A DNA stretch of 5,288 nt from Gammaproteobacteria bacterium (GTDB taxonomy: Bacteria > Pseudomonadota > Gammaproteobacteria > SZUA-152). Numbering within the stretch: position 1 is the stretch's first letter; each line of letters begins with the position of its first letter. The position numbers and the translations under genes are program-made. Positions 1-5,288 of the stretch are shown in pieces. The DNA lies in the NCBI GenBank assembly GCA_030613605.1, contig JAUWLO010000140.1, forward strand, positions 1 through 5,288, read 5' to 3'. Below the pieces are notes generated by a model. It was not told the DNA's origin. It ran no database searches and was given only the letters and a program-made list of their open reading frames with translations.

Positions 1-1282
1 AACATTCGCTCAGGACTTCCAGCGGAATACTGGAGGTATTGGTGGCCAGAATGGCATCAGTTTTTATTTGTGGTTCGATCTGGCGATAGAGCGTTTGTTT
101 TGCCTCAATATCTTCAAAAATAGCTTCGATGATGACATCAGCCTGTGCGATACCATGGCCATTGATATCGGGTATCAGCCGATCCAGAGCCTGTTGAATA
201 AGAAGCGGCTGTTTGAGTTTCTTTTTATACAGTTTAGCGGCGCGTTGAATGACTTTTGCCAGGGGGGCTTCTTTGCGATCCTGAAGGGGGACGTTCATAC
301 CGCGTAATGCACACCAGGCAGCGATATCACCACCCATTACGCCACCGCCGATGACGTGGACACGTTTAGGCGTGAAGAGTTTTTTATCACCCTGCGATTT
401 AAGATCTTCCTGCAGAAAAAATACGCGGATCAAATTTTTCGCGGTACTGCCTAATATTAATCTGGCGACGGAAATTTCTTCGCCATTTAACATGGCCTGT
501 TTATTGCCACCATGTTTGGCCCATAAATCAATCAGGGCATAGGGTGCAGGATAATGTTCAGGCGAGGCTTTTTTGGCGACCTGTTTGCGTAAAAACTTGG
601 CGAGCAAGGGACGTACCAATGCACTATTTGTTGCGCGCTTCCACCAGACCAGTTTGGTTTTGCGCGGTGGCTTGAGAATCATGCTGCTTGCCGCGGTGCG
701 AAGATGTCGTGCCGGAATAGCGTGGTGGATAATGCCGAGTTTTTTTGCTGCCCGGGCGCTGATTACGCGTCCGCTGAGCATGAGATCCATGGCCGCTGGT
801 GCGCCGATGAGCTGTGGTAGCCGTGCAGCACCGCCGAAACCGGGATGAATGCCCAGGCGCACTTCGGGTAAACCAAATTTTGTGGAAACGTCATTGTCGG
901 CAATGCGATAGTCGCAGCCTAACGCCAGCTCCAGTCCGCCGCCAAGACAAAAACCGTGAATCAATGCGACGGTGGGAAACCGTTGGCGCTCAATGCGATT
1001 AATGACACTTTGACCGCGACGGATCAGTTTGCGTGCCTGATCCATGTTTTCGATTTTGGTGAATTCATTTATATCGGCACCGGCGATAAAGCCACTGCTT
1101 TTGTCGGAAAGAATCACCAGGCCAGTGGGGCGTTCCGTTTCCAGTTCATCAAGGATGTTGTCCAGTTCATCGACGACTTCACGTCCCAGTGAATTGGCGC
1201 CGGCATCCGCTTTGTCGAGGTGTAGCCAGGCGATGTTGTCTGCATCGGTTTCCAGTCGCCAGTGTTTGTGCTTAACGGTCAT
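1..1282 (-). CDS. fadJ: FadJ-type enoyl-CoA hydratase / 3-hydroxyacyl-CoA dehydrogenase (partial, C-terminus beyond left edge)
   Basis: This is the bifunctional alpha subunit of the beta-oxidation complex: the N-terminal crotonase domain hydrates trans-2-enoyl-CoA and the following NAD-dependent domain oxidises the L-3-hydroxyacyl-CoA to 3-ketoacyl-CoA. The frame is open from ATG 1282 to the left edge (427 codons), out of the 700 or so typical of the family. The crotonase domain covers about 10-190, with GFIAGADINEF at 64-74 (oxyanion-hole region), GGGLELA at 114-120 holding catalytic Glu118, and GLPEVRLGIHPGFGG at 137-151 holding catalytic Glu140. A helical linker follows, with HYPAPYALIDLW at 243-254. 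The NAD-binding Rossmann domain starts near 307 with VHVIGGGVMGGDIA (308-321, GxGxxG), then VIIEAIFEDIEAKQ (383-396) and ATNTSSIPL (413-421). The dehydrogenase catalytic His-Glu pair lies beyond the edge. FadJ is preferred over FadB because the thiolase precedes it, as in fadIJ, and GADIN matches FadJ. The start is supported by an AGG eight bases upstream. Confidence 0.95.
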   Translation of the reverse strand, partial: MTVKHKHWRLETDADNIAWLHLDKADAGANSLGREVVDELDNILDELETERPTGLVILSDKSSGFIAGADINEFTKIENMDQARKLIRRGQSVINRIERQRFPTVALIHGFCLGGGLELALGCDYRIADNDVSTKFGLPEVRLGIHPGFGGAARLPQLIGAPAAMDLMLSGRVISARAAKKLGIIHHAIPARHLRTAASSMILKPPRKTKLVWWKRATNSALVRPLLAKFLRKQVAKKASPEHYPAPYALIDLWAKHGGNKQAMLNGEEISVARLILGSTAKNLIRVFFLQEDLKSQGDKKLFTPKRVHVIGGGVMGGDIAAWCALRGMNVPLQDRKEAPLAKVIQRAAKLYKKKLKQPLLIQQALDRLIPDINGHGIAQADVIIEAIFEDIEAKQTLYRQIEPQIKTDAILATNTSSIPLEVLSEC

Positions 1283-1310
1283 GTTTTTTTCCTAAGACCT
1301 ACCTGTAACA
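1283..1310 (-). promoter_or_regulatory. 28-base gap with ribosome binding site for the FadJ gene
   Basis: The thiolase ends in TAA at 1313-1311. The following minus-strand gap contains AGG at 1293-1291, then A7 and C before the ATG at 1282, a spacing of eight bases and a good Shine-Dalgarno arrangement. Further AGGT repeats lie slightly upstream (about 1304-1297). There is no stem-loop with a T-run, so read-through from the thiolase gene is expected. This site decides the FadJ start. Confidence 0.6.
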
Positions 1311-2630
1311 TTAGCCTCTTTCCACCAACATGGCGCCACCCTGACCACCACCAATGCAAAGGCTGGCCATGCCGCGGTGGGCGGTGTTGCGTTCCAGCAC
1401 ATGTAATAAATGCAGAACAATGCGTGCACCGCTGGCACCGACCGGATGGCCGATGCTGACGCCGCCGCCGTCGATGTTGAGTGTGTCCATGTTGAGCTCA
1501 CCCATGGTGCCGCGAATATGCAATTCTTCCCTGCAATACTTGGCTTCCTTCCAGGCCTCAGTGTTGGCTAAAATTTGTGTGGCAAACGCTTCGTTGATCT
1601 CCCAGTAATCGATATCGTCCAGAGAAAATTTATGGCGCTTGAGGATGGGCGTCATGGAATGCACAGGCCCCAGCCCCATTTGTGCCGGGTCGAGACCAGC
1701 CCATTCGCTATCAACGATGCGTCCCAGGACTGGCAGGTTCCATTTGCGGACAGCTGATTCGGAAGCCAGCAATAAAAGTGCAGCACCATCAGTGATCTGG
1801 GCGCTGTTACCAGCAGTGACTTTGCCGAAGGGACGATCGAAGACGGGTTTGAGTGTGCCGAGCTTTTCGACGCTGGAATCTCGGCGCAGACCATCGTCTT
1901 CATTATAGAAGTGCCCCTTTATGTCATAGATGGTTTCGATTTCATTCAGGAAGCCTTCGTCCTGCGCGTTGGCCAGTAGTTGATGTGAGCGCACGGCAAA
2001 GCTGTCCATTTGATCGCGCGAGACACCAAACCGATCCGCAAGAAGCGCGGCGGTTTGCCCCATGGATAAACCCACCACGGGATCAGTGAGTCCGCGTATT
2101 AGGCCGATAACGGGTGTGAGGTAGGCGGGTTTTAACTGGCCTAATACCTTGAGACGCGCTCCCAAAGTTTTTGTTCTGGCCCAGGCCCCCAACCAGGTCA
2201 CCATAGATTCGGCCAGCAGTACTGGCGCATGGCTCATGGATTCTACACCGCCGGCTAACACTAGATCAGAACGGCCATGAGCAATGTTTTGCACGGCACA
2301 ATCCAGCGCCTGTAAACCCGAGGCGCAGTTGCGTTGTACTGTCCATGCAGGGACATGTTTTTCACAGCCCAGACGCAAGGCAATAATGCGAGCGATATTG
2401 GCCTCATCCGGGCCAGGCATGACGCAACCCATGATGACCTCATCAAGATTGCCCGCTTCAAAGTTTTGCCGTGCCATCAGCGGTTGGCCCGCACCGACGG
2501 CAAGGTTAGCGGCTGAAAAAGGGCCCGGTTTGCCGCGCGCTTTTAAAAAAGGGGTTCGGGAGCCGTCCACAATATAAACGGGTCGAACCACTTTTTTTAT
2601 TTGTTTGGGTTGGGTTTTGCTGGTCGTCAT
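1311..2630 (-). CDS. fadI: FadI-type 3-ketoacyl-CoA thiolase (acetyl-CoA C-acyltransferase)
   Basis: This enzyme cleaves 3-ketoacyl-CoA with free CoA to acetyl-CoA plus an acyl-CoA two carbons shorter, the last step of the cycle, and is expected to act as the beta subunit of a complex with the FadJ-like neighbour. The 439 residues are close to E. coli FadI (about 436) and longer than FadA-type enzymes (about 390). The catalytic set is intact: nucleophile Cys102 in QRNCASGLQA, NEAFA at 346-350, His395 in GHPVGASGAR (394-403), and Cys425 in LCIGGGQGGA (424-433). VDGSRTPF at 21-28 marks the start of the thiolase fold. Residues about 140-190 form the long, basic and hydrophobic loop seen in FadI and mitochondrial trifunctional beta subunits. 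The second catalytic motif is NEAF, whereas I recall HEAF in E. coli FadI, so the symbol rests on length, loop and the partner gene. A lysine-rich stretch of about 15 residues precedes the fold. No alternative ATG, GTG or TTG lies in frame within the upstream gap. Confidence 0.93.
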   Translation of the reverse strand: MTTSKTQPKQIKKVVRPVYIVDGSRTPFLKARGKPGPFSAANLAVGAGQPLMARQNFEAGNLDEVIMGCVMPGPDEANIARIIALRLGCEKHVPAWTVQRNCASGLQALDCAVQNIAHGRSDLVLAGGVESMSHAPVLLAESMVTWLGAWARTKTLGARLKVLGQLKPAYLTPVIGLIRGLTDPVVGLSMGQTAALLADRFGVSRDQMDSFAVRSHQLLANAQDEGFLNEIETIYDIKGHFYNEDDGLRRDSSVEKLGTLKPVFDRPFGKVTAGNSAQITDGAALLLLASESAVRKWNLPVLGRIVDSEWAGLDPAQMGLGPVHSMTPILKRHKFSLDDIDYWEINEAFATQILANTEAWKEAKYCREELHIRGTMGELNMDTLNIDGGGVSIGHPVGASGARIVLHLLHVLERNTAHRGMASLCIGGGQGGAMLVERG

Positions 2631-2644
2631 TTTAGTTTGGCCAT
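2627..2644 (-). CDS. Possible five-codon mini-ORF (MAKLK) overlapping the thiolase start
   Basis: In the gap after fadE the minus strand reads ATG GCC AAA CTA AAA TGA. The TGA overlaps the thiolase ATG as ATGA. The mini-ORF has the better ribosome site: GGAAG at 2654-2650, five bases before its ATG. The thiolase ATG has no such sequence close by. It may be a leader whose translation delivers ribosomes to the thiolase start. Another reading is that one A is missing from the AAAA run at the junction; restoring it would give one continuous frame beginning MAKLKMTTSK. Five codons can also arise by chance, so confidence is low. Confidence 0.3.
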   Translation of the reverse strand: MAKLK

Positions 2645-2649
2645 AATGT

Positions 2650-2654
2650 CTTCC
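2650..2654 (-). promoter_or_regulatory. Shine-Dalgarno GGAAG in the fadE-thiolase gap
   Basis: GGAAG is the only good Shine-Dalgarno match in the 44-base gap. It lies five bases from the ATG of the mini-ORF (2644) and 19 bases from the thiolase ATG (2630), too far to serve the latter directly. It therefore points either to coupled initiation through the mini-ORF or to a thiolase start at 2644 in a one-base-longer version of the sequence. Confidence 0.5.
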
Positions 2655-2674
2655 GTTACGATTTTTTAAGCTGC

Positions 2675-5116
2675 CTATTCGACTGATTGCATGCGGGTGT
2701 GACAGATGAGTGCTTCTTTATCGAATTCATCCACCATGATGGCATCACGGGTTGCTTCTAATGCTTCCAGCAGTAACGCGTATTCTTTGTTATCAACGAT
2801 GCTGAGCCTGTGGGCTTGCTCGTATTGTTCATGCAGGGAGCCACGATTGAGTTCGCCGCTTTTGAGTGCGGCGCGGATTTTTTTCTCAATGGGTGCCGTT
2901 TCCATTTGTAAACCCAGTGCATGCTCAAGACGGCCAAGGGCCTGTTTGGTATCTGTGGGCATGTAAATGCCTCGGGTCAGGCGGTCACGTGCATCCGAGG
3001 GGGATAACAATAAATCCGCACACTGGTGTCCCAAATGATCAGATGGACCGGCGTAGGGTTTACCGATCGGAAAAACCAGAAGGCGCATCAGCCATGCAGC
3101 GGGTCGATTGGGGAAATTTTTTAACAGTCCGTTGATGCTGTGTTTCATTTCATGCAGGGCATGATCACAAACCCAGTGCAGTAGTGGTAAATCTTCGCGA
3201 GGTCTTGCCTGGTCCTCGAAACGTTTTAGCGCGGCAGAGGCGAGATAGAGATGACTTAAGACATCGGCCAGACGACCTGAAAGTTTTTCACGACGTTTGA
3301 GTTCGCCACCCAGTACCAACAATGAAACGTCCGAGACCAAAGCAAAAGCAGCGCTCATGCGGCTGAGCTGTTGGTAACAACGTTTTGTAGAACCACGGAC
3401 AGGTGATGCGGTTAGTCGTGCCCCAGTGAGTCCCAGCCACAGGCTTCGTAATGCATTACTGATCGCAAAACCCGCATGGCCAAAAAAGGCGCGATCGAAA
3501 TCTGCCTTGTCGTTGTTGGCGATCGCCTGCATTTCACGAAACACAAAAGGGTGACAGCGGATGGCGCCCTGCCCAAAAATAATCAGTGTGCGGGTGAGTA
3601 TGTTGGCACCTTCTACCGTAATGCTAATGGGTATGGCCTGATAAACGCGCGCCAGAAAATTGCGTGGGCCCATACAGATGGCACTACCACCCTGAATGTC
3701 CATGGCATCGTTTACAACTATGCGCATACTTTCTGTTAAATGATATTTAACCACAGCTGAAATTACGGAAGGACTTTCACCCATGTCGACTGCGCTGGCG
3801 GTAAGTGTGCGGGCGGCTTCCATCATGTAGGTAAGGCCTGCCATACGAGCCAGAACCTCTTCAACACCTTCGAAACGTCCAATGGGGGTTTTAAATTGTT
3901 TGCGTACGCGGGCATAAGCTCCGGTGCCACGACACATGAGCTTTCCTGCGCCAGTGGAAAGCGCAGGCAGGGATATGGAACGTCCTGCAGCCAGACTTTC
4001 CATTAACATGCGCCAGCCCTGGCCTATTTGTTTTTGGCCGCCAATGATCCAGTCCATGGGGATGAAAACATCCTTGCCGCGATTGGGGCCGTTCATGAAG
4101 GCCTGGTTTAGCGGGAAATGACGATTGCCAATATCAACGCCGGCTGTATCGGTTGGAATTAACGCACAGGTAATACCCAGTTCTTCTTTGTCGCCCAACA
4201 GGTGATCCGGATCAAACATTTTAAAGGCAAGCCCCAGTACAGTCGCGACCGGTCCCAGAGTGATATAACGTTTTTCCCAGTTAAGGCGAATGCCCAGCAC
4301 ATCTTTTTCACCATTGAAATCGGCTGTGCAGATGATGCCGATATCCGTCATCGCGGCGGCATCAGAACCGGCATCCGGAGAGGTCAGCGCAAAACAGGGG
4401 ACTTCTTTGCCTTTGGCAAGATTGGCAAGGTAAAAATCTTTTTGTTCATCCGTTCCATAGTGCAACAGTAATTCAGCGGGCCCCAGTGAATTGGGAACCA
4501 TGATGGTAACTGCGGCAGTAATGGATCGACTGGCAATTTTCATTACTACCGATGAGTGAGCAAGTGCAGAGAATCCCAGGCCACCGTATTTTTTAGGAAT
4601 GATCATGCCGAAAAAACCATTATCTTTTATGTAGGCCCAGACTTCTGGTGGCAGGTCGCGGTCTTCCTGGGTGATGACCCAGTCATCGATCATTGAGCAC
4701 AGTGTATCGGTGGGGCCATCAAGAAAGGCGCGTTCTTCGGCAGAAAGTTTGGGTGCCGGAGTACTTAATAATTTTGACCACTTTGGCTGGCCGGAAAAAA
4801 GTTCTCCGTCCCACCAAACGCTGCCGGCCTCCAGTGCTTCTCGTTCAGTGTCAGACATGGATGGCATGACTTTTTGGAATGTCGAGTATAAGCGGTCGCT
4901 TACCAGCGACCTTCTTAGCGATGCGACATTAAGCGGAATGGCGATTAGTAAAAATATGCTCCAGAGGAAAAATTGCGTAAAGCCACCCGCTCCACCCCAG
5001 GTGCTCCAGGATACCAGTGTTGCTATGAGTGCCAGCGTCCCCACTAGCAGTGGCAGGCGGTGGTAAAACAGCCCCCAGATAATGCCGACAAAACCCAGTA
5101 ACCAGAGTAAGTTCAT
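2675..5116 (-). CDS. fadE: FadE acyl-CoA dehydrogenase, membrane-anchored
   Basis: This flavoenzyme catalyses the first step of beta-oxidation, turning acyl-CoA into trans-2-enoyl-CoA with FAD; electrons probably pass to electron-transfer flavoprotein. The protein has 813 residues, matching the roughly 814 of E. coli FadE. Residues 1-66 hold three hydrophobic segments (about 2-18, 20-36 and 48-66), so it is expected at the inner membrane. The N-terminal acyl-CoA dehydrogenase domain spans about 130-235, with PNSLGP at 208-213 and HYGTDEQKD at 219-227. The middle domain begins with CFALTSPDAGSDAAA at 241-255 and includes RGKDVF at 346-351. The C-terminal helical domain runs about 365-515 and contains VEGANILTR at 501-509, where Glu502 is the likely catalytic base, followed by FGQGAIRCHP at 514-523. 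Residues 520-800 are the extra FadE-specific domain (DUF1974 type), with SDVSLLVLGG at 595-604 and KNFPNR at 666-671. The first ATG is chosen because FYHR at residues 17-20 sits exactly where E. coli FadE has it. The gene ends in TAG, 44 bases before the thiolase. Confidence 0.97.
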   Translation of the reverse strand: MNLLWLLGFVGIIWGLFYHRLPLLVGTLALIATLVSWSTWGGAGGFTQFFLWSIFLLIAIPLNVASLRRSLVSDRLYSTFQKVMPSMSDTEREALEAGSVWWDGELFSGQPKWSKLLSTPAPKLSAEERAFLDGPTDTLCSMIDDWVITQEDRDLPPEVWAYIKDNGFFGMIIPKKYGGLGFSALAHSSVVMKIASRSITAAVTIMVPNSLGPAELLLHYGTDEQKDFYLANLAKGKEVPCFALTSPDAGSDAAAMTDIGIICTADFNGEKDVLGIRLNWEKRYITLGPVATVLGLAFKMFDPDHLLGDKEELGITCALIPTDTAGVDIGNRHFPLNQAFMNGPNRGKDVFIPMDWIIGGQKQIGQGWRMLMESLAAGRSISLPALSTGAGKLMCRGTGAYARVRKQFKTPIGRFEGVEEVLARMAGLTYMMEAARTLTASAVDMGESPSVISAVVKYHLTESMRIVVNDAMDIQGGSAICMGPRNFLARVYQAIPISITVEGANILTRTLIIFGQGAIRCHPFVFREMQAIANNDKADFDRAFFGHAGFAISNALRSLWLGLTGARLTASPVRGSTKRCYQQLSRMSAAFALVSDVSLLVLGGELKRREKLSGRLADVLSHLYLASAALKRFEDQARPREDLPLLHWVCDHALHEMKHSINGLLKNFPNRPAAWLMRLLVFPIGKPYAGPSDHLGHQCADLLLSPSDARDRLTRGIYMPTDTKQALGRLEHALGLQMETAPIEKKIRAALKSGELNRGSLHEQYEQAHRLSIVDNKEYALLLEALEATRDAIMVDEFDKEALICHTRMQSVE

Positions 5117-5119
5117 TTA
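5114..5119 (-). other. Stop/start junction TAAATG between the upstream gene and fadE
   Basis: On the minus strand the upstream frame ends TAA at 5119-5117 and the fadE ATG follows at 5116-5114 with no base between. The only Shine-Dalgarno-like sequence nearby is AAGG at 5130-5127, inside the upstream coding region and ten bases from the ATG, which is rather far. This layout fits translational coupling, where ribosomes finishing the upstream gene help start fadE. Coupling is inferred; the junction itself is seen directly. Confidence 0.6.
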
Positions 5120-5287
5120 GTTTGTGCCTTGTTCCGGTTTCGGTGGAATTTCAGGTGAGACCTTTTCAGTAATGCCTGCTTTGGTTGCCGATGCTGATTC
5201 ACTGTTTGACCCGTTAATTGTGACTTGTGTAATTCCATCGATGCCTGGTATGTAACATTCATGTTCACTGTCACATATCAAGCCTTC
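5117..5287 (-). CDS. C-terminal end of an unrecognised protein (partial, cut by right window edge)
   Basis: One minus-strand frame stays open from the right edge for 56 codons and ends in TAA directly before the fadE ATG; the other two minus frames hit stops within a few codons of the edge. The visible tail has two cysteines six residues apart near its beginning (CDSEHEC), then a short stretch ITQVTI that could be a beta strand, and finally about 30 residues rich in Ser, Thr, Ala, Glu and Pro ending in PPKPEQGTN. Such a tail looks disordered and hydrophilic. There is no methionine in the visible part, so the start lies outside the window. I do not recognise a family and assign no function. 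Zero-base spacing to fadE suggests it belongs to the same transcript. Confidence is moderate, because 56 open codons plus the tight junction are suggestive but not proof of coding. Confidence 0.6.
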   Translation of the reverse strand, partial: EGLICDSEHECYIPGIDGITQVTINGSNSESASATKAGITEKVSPEIPPKPEQGTN

Positions 5288-5288
5288 T

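Noticed and set aside
573..848. A 91-codon plus-strand open frame opposite the FadJ gene
   Set aside because: The minus strand here encodes the crotonase domain and linker with clear family motifs. The plus frame has an Arg/Ala-rich composition typical of an antisense shadow.
1292..1501. A second minus-strand frame overlapping the thiolase 3' end and its gap
   Set aside because: It overlaps the region encoding the conserved His395 and Cys425 motifs of the thiolase in another frame and shows no family resemblance.
2586..2630. Lysine-rich thiolase N-terminus as a targeting signal
   Set aside because: It has no hydrophobic core or cleavage motif, and beta-oxidation thiolases are cytoplasmic. 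It is better read as a variable extension.
2631..2674. Possible promoter or terminator in the fadE-thiolase gap
   Set aside because: The gap has an A-run and a Shine-Dalgarno but no convincing -35/-10 pair and no stem-loop with a T-run on the minus strand.
4671..5066. A 131-codon plus-strand open frame opposite the start of fadE
   Set aside because: It lies wholly antisense to the strongly supported fadE frame, its translation is low in recognisable motifs and rich in Ser, and it looks like a shadow frame.
5117..5150. Possible FadR or other fatty-acid-responsive operator before fadE
   Set aside because: I saw no inverted repeat or recognisable operator. The sequence is the coding tail of the upstream frame, so control probably lies outside the window.

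Overview
The window is a stretch of chromosome from a bacterium, most likely a gammaproteobacterium. The evidence is a minus-strand fatty acid beta-oxidation operon whose first enzyme is a FadE acyl-CoA dehydrogenase of the enterobacterial type: 813 residues, membrane-anchored, with the extra C-terminal domain. It aligns colinearly with what I recall of Escherichia coli FadE. Base composition is roughly balanced (about 50% GC by eye). I cannot name a genus.

All real genes lie on the minus strand, so transcription runs from the right edge to the left. In transcription order they are: (1) the last 56 codons of an unrecognised gene cut by the right edge (5287-5117), whose stop abuts the next start as TAAATG; (2) fadE (5116-2675); (3) a FadI-type 3-ketoacyl-CoA thiolase (2630-1311) after a 44-base gap that holds a five-codon mini-ORF overlapping the thiolase start; (4) a FadJ-type enoyl-CoA hydratase / 3-hydroxyacyl-CoA dehydrogenase (1282 to the left edge), truncated at 427 codons inside its NAD-binding domain. 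Gaps are 0, 44 and 28 bases. I see no terminator or convincing promoter in them, so one transcript is the simplest reading.

Together the three enzymes make a complete cycle for saturated acyl-CoA. FadE forms the trans-2-enoyl-CoA and passes electrons on, probably to electron-transfer flavoprotein. FadJ hydrates the product and oxidises it to 3-ketoacyl-CoA. The thiolase then cleaves it with CoA to acetyl-CoA and a chain two carbons shorter. The thiolase and FadJ would be expected to form the usual multienzyme complex.

I found no tRNA, rRNA, mobile element, CRISPR array or notable repeat, and no stretch over 300 bases without a gene. No undescribed system is apparent. The points worth a second look are the mini-ORF or possible frameshift at the thiolase start, the mixed motif signature of the thiolase, and the unidentified gene fused tightly upstream of fadE.
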